Below are positions 1-5,893 of a DNA stretch of 8,551 nt, one piece after another. The stretch is from contig CAJCJE010000034.1 in the NCBI GenBank assembly GCA_903970565.1, forward strand, positions 1 to 8,551, read 5' to 3'. Numbering within the stretch: the stretch's first letter is position 1; every line of letters begins with the position of its first letter. This stretch comes from Candidatus Melainabacteria bacterium (GTDB lineage Bacteria > Actinomycetota > Actinomycetes > Mycobacteriales > Pseudonocardiaceae). The translations under genes were made by a program, and so were the position numbers. The notes under the pieces were generated by a model. That model was not told the origin of the DNA, did not search any database, and saw nothing but the letters and a program-made list of their open reading frames with translations.

Positions 1-444
1 GCCGCCGCGGCCTACGCCTACAGCCCGGCGGCCGGGGCGTACGGGATCATCGTGAAGCTCACCCGGTCGCTGATGCTGATCCCGATCGTGATCGCGCTGG
101 CCATCCGGCAGGCCCGCAAGGAGGCCGCGCGTGGCGAGGGCGGCCGGGACGGGACCGTTGAACTGGCCGCGATGCCCTGGCGCGGGATCGTGCCGCTGTT
201 CCTGATCGGTTTCGTCGCCGCCGCCGGTCTGGACAGCCTCGGCCTCATCCCGGCGTCCTGGCATCCCGGCCTGTCGGCCCTGGGCACCTTCCTGATCACC
301 TCCGCGCTGGCCGGCATCGGGCTGTCCATGCGGCTGGGCGACATGCGCGGGGCCGGCCTCCGGCCACTGCTGCTCGGCGCGGTGCTGTGGATCGCGGTCG
401 CGGCCAGCAGCCTCGGCCTCCAGGCGCTCACCGGCGCGATCTGA
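1..444 (+). CDS. YeiH/UPF0324-type putative sulfate exporter, C-terminal part
   Basis: The reading frame is open from the left edge and ends at TGA 442-444, giving the last 147 residues of a membrane protein whose family is usually about 330-350 residues. Four hydrophobic stretches are visible: around SLMLIPIVIALAI, GIVPLFLIGFVAAAGL, LGTFLITSALAGIGLSM and LLLGAVLWIAVAASSLGL. The VKLTRSLMLIP motif before a basic cytoplasmic loop (RQARKEAARG) and the closing IGLSMRLGDMRGAGLRPLLLG block are typical of the YeiH (UPF0324, putative sulfate exporter) family of inner-membrane proteins. The substrate assignment is a family label with little direct proof. The start and N-terminal half lie outside the window. 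The gene is convergent with the marR gene, with only 18 nt between stop codons, so they do not share a promoter. Family assignment is fairly firm; function is not. Confidence 0.82.
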   Translation, partial: AAAAYAYSPAAGAYGIIVKLTRSLMLIPIVIALAIRQARKEAARGEGGRDGTVELAAMPWRGIVPLFLIGFVAAAGLDSLGLIPASWHPGLSALGTFLITSALAGIGLSMRLGDMRGAGLRPLLLGAVLWIAVAASSLGLQALTGAI

Positions 445-462
445 CCAACCGCGAATTCCGGC

Positions 463-936
463 CTACTTCTCGGTCCGCTCGGCCACCAGGTCGCGCTGGT
501 GTTCGGTCACGTCCAGGAACGCCGACCGGAACGCGGCGAAGTTCTCCCGGCCGAGCCGGCGCGCGTGTCGGGCCTGGATGGCGGCCATGATCTCGTCGGC
601 GACGCGGATCTGGGCAAGGCCCCGCTCGGTCGGGCAGATCAGTTTGGCCCGCCGGTCGGCCGGATCGGGATACCGCCGCACGTAGCCGAGTTCCTCCAAC
701 TCGTCCACCACGGTGCCGACGACCTGCTTGTGCTGCCCGGACAACCGGGACAATTCCGTCGCGCGAACCCCGTCGGCGTCCAAGTAGGCCAGGACGGTTC
801 CATGTCGGGGGTGCAGGTCGGCGAAACCGCGCTCGGCCAGGGTGGTGAACAGCTCTCCCTGCACGGCGAACAACAGCCGCCCGGCCAGCACGCCGAGATC
901 GGGATTCGACCGGTTGCGCTCCACCCGAGTGACCAT
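463..936 (-). CDS. MarR-family winged-helix transcriptional regulator
   Basis: A complete 157-residue protein of normal MarR length (about 140-160). Helical dimerisation segments lie at the N-terminus (residues ~10-35) and C-terminus (~108-150), flanking a winged helix-turn-helix: helix-turn-helix at ~56-82 (ATELSRLSGQHKQVVGTVVDEL) and a wing with the family signature DPADRRAKLICPTERG at ~91-106. It should bind DNA as a dimer and respond to a small ligand or oxidant; the ligand cannot be read from sequence. The only Cys is residue 101, in the wing, and no OhrR-type N-terminal sensing Cys is seen. The ATG at 936-934 is preceded on the minus strand by GGAGAAGG with a 6-nt spacer, a strong ribosome site that fixes the start. 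A palindrome 54 nt upstream (990-1012) could be its own operator. MarR proteins often control themselves and a neighbour; here the divergent hybrid kinase is the only gene sharing the upstream region. Confidence 0.9.
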   Translation of the reverse strand: MVTRVERNRSNPDLGVLAGRLLFAVQGELFTTLAERGFADLHPRHGTVLAYLDADGVRATELSRLSGQHKQVVGTVVDELEELGYVRRYPDPADRRAKLICPTERGLAQIRVADEIMAAIQARHARRLGRENFAAFRSAFLDVTEHQRDLVAERTEK

Positions 937-989
937 CCGTGTCCTTCTCCTCTGCCCGACGCCCCGCCCGGCTGGTCAGTCTAGATCGC

Positions 990-1012
990 GTCCGTCGCTG
1001 ATCAGCGCGGAC
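990..1012. promoter_or_regulatory. Candidate MarR operator palindrome
   Basis: A perfect 12-bp palindrome, CGCTGATCAGCG (996-1007), is extended by outer arms GTCCG (990-994) and CGGAC (1008-1012), with one extra T at 995 making the outer arms slightly asymmetric. MarR dimers usually bind 16-20 bp palindromes close to their own promoters. Position, 54 nt before the marR start, fits autoregulation. The site is about 470 nt from the kinase start, so control of the kinase is less likely. As RNA the same bases could fold as a hairpin in the marR leader. The assignment as operator is inference. Confidence 0.45.
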
Positions 1013-1214
1013 AGCCGACGCCGCGCCCCCTTGCCTACTCGTAGCGCGGCAGCGACACAAAGCGTTACGCGGCCGGATGATTCCCGCCGCCGGGCCGGCG
1101 GTGGGCCCTGTTCGCCTTGCTGGCCAAGGAATGTCAGCGGCGTCCCGCGTTCCCGGTCCCGTGGCAGGACCGAGGAGTCGGGACGGCGTCGGCAAAAACC
1201 GCCGGATGGCCCCT

Positions 1215-1269
1215 TGCCGGAAGGAAGACCGGCAGTCACCCTTGGCCGTCGGCCGCCGAAGGAGGCGGC
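1215..1269 (+). other. Two consecutive purine-loop hairpins upstream of the kinase
   Basis: Hairpin 1 is TGCCGG (1215-1220), loop AAGGAAGA, CCGGCA (1229-1234). Hairpin 2 is GCCGCC (1252-1257), loop GAAGGA, GGCGGC (1264-1269). Both stems are perfect over 6 bp and mostly G/C. No T-tract follows either, so they are not classical intrinsic terminators. They lie upstream of the promoter candidate at 1395-1422 and would be transcribed only from a promoter further upstream. Stems this short arise by chance in GC-rich DNA, so a role is uncertain. Confidence 0.25.
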
Positions 1270-1394
1270 ACCGCAGTCATGAACGGGAACTCCTGCTCAG
1301 CCGGGTCGAACCTGGTGACGGGCGGCTCCGCTCGGCTTGGTGGAATGGACCGGACAGCTACTGTGACCGGGAACCTGGATGGGCGGGAACAGGA

Positions 1395-1422
1395 GGTTTG
1401 CCCGGAACCCCGGAACGGGTAG
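1395..1422 (+). promoter_or_regulatory. Candidate SigB/SigF-type stress promoter for the hybrid kinase
   Basis: GGTTT at 1395-1399 and GGGTAG at 1417-1422 are separated by 17 nt. This is close to the actinobacterial SigF/SigB-family promoter form, GTTT followed after about 15-17 nt by GGGTA(T/C); the last -10 base is G rather than T/C. Transcription would begin near 1430 and leave a leader of about 55 nt before the kinase ATG at 1485. The site makes biological sense beside a SpoIIE-type phosphatase gene, since such phosphatases activate this sigma class. It was found by eye and not scored against a background model. Confidence 0.45.
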
Positions 1423-1474
1423 TGCCTGCGGTGCGAGTTCAGCCGGTTCCTGGAGTGACGGCTGGAGAGAGAAC

Positions 1475-1479
1475 GAGGA
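1475..1479 (+). promoter_or_regulatory. Ribosome binding site fixing the kinase start
   Basis: GAGGA sits 5 nt before ATG 1485 within a purine-rich tract starting near 1464. It selects this ATG over the much earlier in-frame ATG at 1077. The protein sequence becomes typical of the family only after 1485. Confidence 0.7.
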
Positions 1480-1484
1480 CGAGC

Positions 1485-4400
1485 ATGGGTGACGGGACCA
1501 GCGGGGGCAGGCCGGGCAACGGCAGCGCCACGGCCAGTCCGGCCGATCACGCCGTCGGCGAGCCGGAGCTGCGGCAGTTGCTGGCCGGGTTGACCGCCGT
1601 CCGGGACGGCGACTTCGGCACCAAGCTGCCGGACGACGCGGACGGGCTGCTCGGCGAGATCGCCACCGTGTTCAACGGCATGGTCGACCAGCTCTCGCTG
1701 TTCACCTCCGAGGTGACCCGGGTGGCCCGCGAGGTCGGCAGTGAGGGCCAGCTCGGCGGTCAGGCGCACGTACCGGGCGTGTCCGGCACCTGGGAGGACC
1801 TCACCGACTCGGTGAACGCGATGGCCGGCAACCTCACCGACCAGGTCCGCAACATCGCCCAGGTCACCACGGCCGTGGCCAAGGGCGACCTCACCCGCAA
1901 GATCGACGTGGACGCGCGCGGCGAGATCCTCGAACTCAAGAACACCGTGAACACGATGGTCGACCAGCTCTCCGCCTTCGCCGACGAGGTCACCCGCGTC
2001 GCCCGCGAGGTCGGCACCGAAGGCCGCCTCGGCGGCCAGGCCGAGGTCAAGGGCGTGTCCGGGACCTGGCGCGACCTCACCGACTCGGTGAACTTCATGG
2101 CCGGCAACCTGACCAGTCAGGTCCGCTCCATCGCCCAGGTCGCCACCGCGGTGGCCAAGGGCGACCTGACCCAGAACATCGACGTGGACGCGCGCGGGGA
2201 GATCCTGGAGCTGAAGAACACCGTGAACATCATGGTGGACCAGCTCTCCGCCTTCGCCGACGAGGTCACCCGCGTCGCCCGCGAGGTCGGCACCGAAGGC
2301 CGCCTCGGCGGCCAGGCGGACGTGAAGGGCGTGTCCGGGACCTGGCGCGACCTCACCGACTCGGTGAACGTGATGGCCGGCAACCTCACCGGCCAGGTCC
2401 GCTCCATCGCGCAGGTCACCACGGCCGTGGCCAAGGGCGACCTGACGCAGAAGATCCGGGTGGACGCGCGCGGGGAGATCCTGGAACTCAAGGAGACCAT
2501 CAATACGATGGTCGACCAGCTCTCCGCCTTCGCCGACGAGGTCACCCGCGTCGCCCGCGAGGTCGGCACCGAGGGCAACCTCGGCGGCCAGGCCACGGTG
2601 CGCGGCGTGTCCGGGACCTGGAAGGACCTCACCGACAACGTCAACGTGATGGCTTCCAACCTGACCACCCAGGTGCGCTCGATCGCGCAGGTCGCCACGG
2701 CAGTGGCCAAGGGCGACCTCTCGCAGAAGATCGACGTCGAGGCCAAGGGCGAGGTCGCCGCACTGGCCGGGGTGATCAATACGATGGTGGACACCCTCTC
2801 CGCGTTCGCCGAGCAGGTGACCAGGGTGGCCCGCGAGGTGAGTACCGAGGGCATCCTCGGCGGCCAGGCCAGGGTGCCGAACGTGGCCGGCACCTGGAAG
2901 GACCTCACCGACAACGTCAACTTCATGGCCGACAACCTGACCAGCCAGGTGCGCTCGATCGCGCAGGTCACCACGGCGGTGGCCAGGGGCGACCTGACCC
3001 GCAAGATCGACGTGGACGCGCGCGGGGAGATCCTGGAACTCAAGACCACCATCAATACGATGGTCGACCAGCTGTCCTCCTTCGCCGCCGAGGTCACCCG
3101 CGTGGCGCGCGAGGTGGGCAGCGAGGGCCGGCTGGGCGGTCAGGCCGAGGTCGAGGGCGTGTCCGGGACCTGGAAGCGGCTGACCGAGAACGTGAACGAA
3201 CTGGCCGGCAACCTGACCCGGCAGGTGCGGGCGATCGCCAAGGTGACCAGCGCGGTCGCCGAGGGCGACCTGACCCGCTCGATCACCGTGGAGGCCTCCG
3301 GTGAGGTCGCCGAACTGAAGGACAACATCAACTCGATGGTGGAGTCGCTGCGCGAGACCACCAGGGCCAACCAGGACTCCGACTGGCTCAAGACCAACCT
3401 GGCCGGCATTTCCGGTCTCATGCAGGGCCGCCGGGACCTGACCGTGGTCGCCGAGCTGATCATGGACGAGCTGGTGCCGCTGGTGTCCGCGCAGTACGGC
3501 GCGTTCTACCTCACCGAGGATTCCGGGGAAACGCCGGCACTGCGGTTGATCGGCTCCTACGGCGCGCCGGAGATCGATGGTGGCGGGGGCCGGCCGCAGC
3601 GGTTCCGGTTCGGCCAGTCGCTGGTCGGGCAGGCCGCGCGCAGCAGGCGCACCATCACCGTGGACGACGTGCCCGCCGACTACGTGACGATCTCCTCCGG
3701 TCTCGGCCAGGCCTCGCCGGCCAACCTGCTGGTGCTGCCGATCGTGTTCGAGGACCAGGTGCTCGGCGTGATCGAGCTGGCCTCGATGCGCAGCTTCACC
3801 CAGATGCACCGGGACTTCCTCGAACAGCTGATGGAAACCGTCGGCGTGAACGTGAACACGCTGGTCGCCAACGCGCGCACCGACGAACTGCTCGGCGAGT
3901 CGCAGCGGCTGACCGCCGAGTTGCAGGCGCGGTCGCAGGAACTTCAGGTGCGGCAGGAGGAACTCCAGAGTTCCAACGCCGAACTGGAGGAGAAGGCGGC
4001 GCTGCTGGCCACCCAGAACCGCGACATCGAGACGAAGAACCTGGAGATCGAGCAGGCCAGCCAGGAGCTGGAGGCCCGCGCCCAGCAGCTCGCGCTCGCC
4101 TCCAAGTACAAGTCCGAGTTCCTGGCCAACATGAGCCACGAGCTGCGGACCCCGCTCAACAGCCTGCTGATCCTCGCCCAGCTGCTCACCCAGAACCCCA
4201 GCCGCAACCTCACCGCCAAGCAGGTCGAGTACGCGAGCATCATCCACTCGGCCGGTTCGGACCTGCTCCAGCTGATCAACGACATCCTGGACCTGTCCAA
4301 GGTCGAGGCCGGCAAGATGGACATCAGCCCGGAACGTGTTGTGCTGCGCCAACTCCTGGACTACGTCGAGGCGACCTTCCAGCCGTTGACCACCCAGCGC

Positions 4401-5837
4401 AACCTCGGTTTCGAGATCGTCACCGACCCCGGTGTGCCGGTCGACCTGCTCACCGACGACTCGCGGGTGCGGCAGGTGCTGAGCAACCTGTTGTCCAACG
4501 CGGTGAAGTTCACCGAGTCCGGCGGCGTGACGCTGCGGATCGCGCTGGCCACCCCGGACGAGCTGCCGGCAACGGTGCGCCGGCACGGTTCGGCCATCGC
4601 CTTCCAGGTCCGCGACACCGGCATCGGCATCGCCGAACACCAGCTGGAGACGATTTTCGGGGCCTTCCAACAGGCCGACGGCACCACCAGCCGCAAGTAC
4701 GGCGGCACCGGTCTCGGCCTGTCGATCAGCCGGGAGATCGCCTACCTGCTCGGCGGCGTGATCACCGCGGAGAGCATTCTGGGCAGTGGCAGCACCTTCA
4801 CCCTCTATCTGCCGATCGCCCGGCCGGATTTCCTCGACCAGCCGGCCATCTCCGCCTTCGACGACCAGGACGGTCCGGCCGCCTCGGTGGTCGCGGCGGC
4901 CAACGCCGCGCTGGAGGAGGTGGTCGACGCCGAGCTGGCGAACGCCACCCACAACAGCGCGCAGAACGGGCTGCCGCAGCAGAAGCGGCGGCGGCTGCTG
5001 GTGGTCGAGGCGCATCCGCGCGGGCTGCTGTCGCTGGTCGCGGAGAGCGCGGTGATCGACGCCACCGAGCGCCGCGACCCCAACGACGTGCGACCGCCGA
5101 TCGAGGTGGTCACCGCGGTCGACCCGGACGAGGCCGCCGCCGCGCTGCGGGCGCAGGCCTGTGACTGGGTGGTGCTGGAGCTGGACATGGCCGACGAGGC
5201 GGCGAGCCGGTTTCTCACCGCGTTGGACCACACCGCGCTGGACCACACCTCTGCCGCGCCGGCAATTCCGGTGCTGGCCCACCACAGCCGCCGGTTGACG
5301 CCGGAACGGCAGCGGGACCTCCAGGCCAGGGCGCAGACCCAGCCACTGGAGTTGATCTCCAGTCTGGACGAGCTGCGCACCAGGATCTCCCGGCATCTCA
5401 ACGGCGAGGTGCTCGCCAGCGCCCACCCGATCGCCGAGTTCAGCGGCACGGCCGACGCGGAACTCCTCGGGCGGCGGGTGCTGATCGTCGACGACGACGC
5501 GCGCAACGTGTTCGCGCTGACCAGCATCCTGGAGCTGCACGGGATGCGGGTGTTGCAGGCGGAGAACGGGCGGACCGGGATCGACGCCCTCACCCACCAT
5601 CCGGAGATCGACCTGATCCTGATGGACGTGATGATGCCGGAGCTGGACGGGTACTCGGCGACCACCGAGATCAGGGCGATGCCGGAGTTCCGGGAGCTGC
5701 CGATCATCGCGGTGACCGCGAAGGCGATGCCCGGCGACCGGGAGAAGAGCATCTCCGCCGGCGCGACCGACTACGTGACCAAACCGGTCGACGCCAACGA
5801 CCTGATCCGCTGCATCAAACGGTGGCTGCCCCGCTGA
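1485..5837 (+). CDS. Poly-HAMP soluble hybrid sensor histidine kinase with two receiver domains
   Basis: This 1450-residue protein has no signal peptide or membrane segment, so it should be cytoplasmic. In order: a short Gly/Ser-rich tail (1-26); a HAMP array (~27-625) of seven canonical units ([14 protein letters not shown] type, near residues 42, 133, 225, 317, 409, 501 and 593) alternating with six divergent ones ([18 protein letters not shown] type); GAF (~634-800); coiled coil (~800-876); HisKA with His885 in SHELRTPLN; HATPase_c with N-box Asn1005, DTGIGI from Asp1044 and GGTGLGL at 1073-1079; a degenerate receiver (~1168-1300); and a canonical receiver (~1331-1450) with DDD 1336-1338, phospho-acceptor Asp1381 and Lys1433. 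Catalysis should be autophosphorylation of His885 and transfer to Asp1381. Alternating HAMP arrays are known from fungal group III kinases (Nik1/Os-1), which sense osmotic stress, and from large actinobacterial kinases such as OsaA. Start choice rests on the Shine-Dalgarno and on loss of family-like sequence upstream. It lies 56 nt before the phosphatase gene, probably in one operon. Confidence 0.93.
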   Translation: MGDGTSGGRPGNGSATASPADHAVGEPELRQLLAGLTAVRDGDFGTKLPDDADGLLGEIATVFNGMVDQLSLFTSEVTRVAREVGSEGQLGGQAHVPGVSGTWEDLTDSVNAMAGNLTDQVRNIAQVTTAVAKGDLTRKIDVDARGEILELKNTVNTMVDQLSAFADEVTRVAREVGTEGRLGGQAEVKGVSGTWRDLTDSVNFMAGNLTSQVRSIAQVATAVAKGDLTQNIDVDARGEILELKNTVNIMVDQLSAFADEVTRVAREVGTEGRLGGQADVKGVSGTWRDLTDSVNVMAGNLTGQVRSIAQVTTAVAKGDLTQKIRVDARGEILELKETINTMVDQLSAFADEVTRVAREVGTEGNLGGQATVRGVSGTWKDLTDNVNVMASNLTTQVRSIAQVATAVAKGDLSQKIDVEAKGEVAALAGVINTMVDTLSAFAEQVTRVAREVSTEGILGGQARVPNVAGTWKDLTDNVNFMADNLTSQVRSIAQVTTAVARGDLTRKIDVDARGEILELKTTINTMVDQLSSFAAEVTRVAREVGSEGRLGGQAEVEGVSGTWKRLTENVNELAGNLTRQVRAIAKVTSAVAEGDLTRSITVEASGEVAELKDNINSMVESLRETTRANQDSDWLKTNLAGISGLMQGRRDLTVVAELIMDELVPLVSAQYGAFYLTEDSGETPALRLIGSYGAPEIDGGGGRPQRFRFGQSLVGQAARSRRTITVDDVPADYVTISSGLGQASPANLLVLPIVFEDQVLGVIELASMRSFTQMHRDFLEQLMETVGVNVNTLVANARTDELLGESQRLTAELQARSQELQVRQEELQSSNAELEEKAALLATQNRDIETKNLEIEQASQELEARAQQLALASKYKSEFLANMSHELRTPLNSLLILAQLLTQNPSRNLTAKQVEYASIIHSAGSDLLQLINDILDLSKVEAGKMDISPERVVLRQLLDYVEATFQPLTTQRNLGFEIVTDPGVPVDLLTDDSRVRQVLSNLLSNAVKFTESGGVTLRIALATPDELPATVRRHGSAIAFQVRDTGIGIAEHQLETIFGAFQQADGTTSRKYGGTGLGLSISREIAYLLGGVITAESILGSGSTFTLYLPIARPDFLDQPAISAFDDQDGPAASVVAAANAALEEVVDAELANATHNSAQNGLPQQKRRRLLVVEAHPRGLLSLVAESAVIDATERRDPNDVRPPIEVVTAVDPDEAAAALRAQACDWVVLELDMADEAASRFLTALDHTALDHTSAAPAIPVLAHHSRRLTPERQRDLQARAQTQPLELISSLDELRTRISRHLNGEVLASAHPIAEFSGTADAELLGRRVLIVDDDARNVFALTSILELHGMRVLQAENGRTGIDALTHHPEIDLILMDVMMPELDGYSATTEIRAMPEFRELPIIAVTAKAMPGDREKSISAGATDYVTKPVDANDLIRCIKRWLPR
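1563..3355 (+). repeat. 276-bp in-frame tandem repeat encoding the HAMP array
   Basis: Equivalent codons recur at 1605, 1881, 2157, 2433, 2709, 2985 and 3261, an exact 276-nt (92-residue) period over seven positions with no indel. Each period encodes one canonical plus one divergent HAMP unit; the last is a half period. Copies 2-4 are nearly identical at the DNA level: 1962-2020, 2238-2296 and 2514-2572 match over 59 nt, and the first two match over 80 nt. The outer copies have drifted further. Confidence 0.92.
4983..5385 (+). other. Degenerate (pseudo-) receiver domain inside the hybrid kinase
   Basis: Residues ~1168-1300 keep the receiver pattern: a hydrophobic beta-1 ([10 protein letters not shown]), [10 protein letters not shown] as beta-3, IPVLAHHS as beta-4 and a final [10 protein letters not shown] helix. 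The acidic pair after beta-1 is reduced to one Glu (1175), the phospho-acceptor position appears to be Glu1232 (Asp1234 lies two residues on), and the conserved Lys before the last helix is missing. It probably cannot be phosphorylated and may be a structural or interaction module. The exact alignment was made by eye. Confidence 0.6.
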
Positions 5838-5883
5838 CGATCATACTTGGTTCCGACGACGATGCTCGATTCGCCTGACGGCA

Positions 5884-5888
5884 GGGAG
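5884..5888 (+). promoter_or_regulatory. Ribosome binding site of the phosphatase gene
   Basis: GGGAG lies 5 nt before GTG 5894 and 8 nt before GTG 5897. Either GTG could be the start; they differ by one residue. No ATG with a comparable site exists in this frame upstream. The 56-nt gap after the kinase stop shows no clear promoter or terminator, which supports read-through from the kinase gene. Confidence 0.6.
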
Positions 5889-5893
5889 TTCAC

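Larger units (their letters stand above)
937..1484. other. 548-nt intergenic region between divergent marR and kinase genes
   Basis: I find no convincing gene here. The kinase frame stays open back to an ATG at 1077, but the extra 136 residues are Arg/Pro/Gly-rich, carry no domain and have no Shine-Dalgarno before 1077. Short ORFs on both strands (for example 976-1239 minus) also look like chance GC-rich frames. What the stretch does hold is a palindrome near marR, two GC-rich hairpins around 1215-1269, and a SigB/SigF-type promoter candidate at 1395-1422, each listed separately. Its length is large for an actinomycete divergent region, so a small RNA or a longer kinase leader is possible. 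Confidence 0.6.

Noticed and set aside
1023..1062. Housekeeping-type promoter for marR (TTGTGT, 17 nt, TAGGCA on the minus strand)
   Set aside because: The -10 box is poor (it lacks the conserved final T), so I do not list it as a feature, although spacing is right and it lies upstream of the palindrome.
976..1239. Small minus-strand ORF of 87 residues in the divergent intergenic region
   Set aside because: Arg/Ser/Pro-rich composition, no ribosome site, no recognisable family; it also covers the palindrome before marR.
1286..1307. ECF-sigma-like GGAAC...GTC pair upstream of the kinase
   Set aside because: The spacer is only 14 nt, shorter than the usual 16-18 nt, and such short boxes are frequent in GC-rich DNA.
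1077..1484. N-terminal extension of the kinase from an in-frame ATG at 1077 (136 extra residues)
   Set aside because: The extension is Arg/Pro/Gly-rich with no domain, has no ribosome site before 1077, and would run through the promoter candidate. ATG 1485 has a good Shine-Dalgarno and begins the family-like sequence.
1236..5600. 1454-codon open frame on the minus strand opposite the kinase
   Set aside because: It is the antisense shadow of a high-GC gene; the translation is a repetitive His/Gly/Val/Leu-rich mirror of the HAMP repeats with no recognisable domain.
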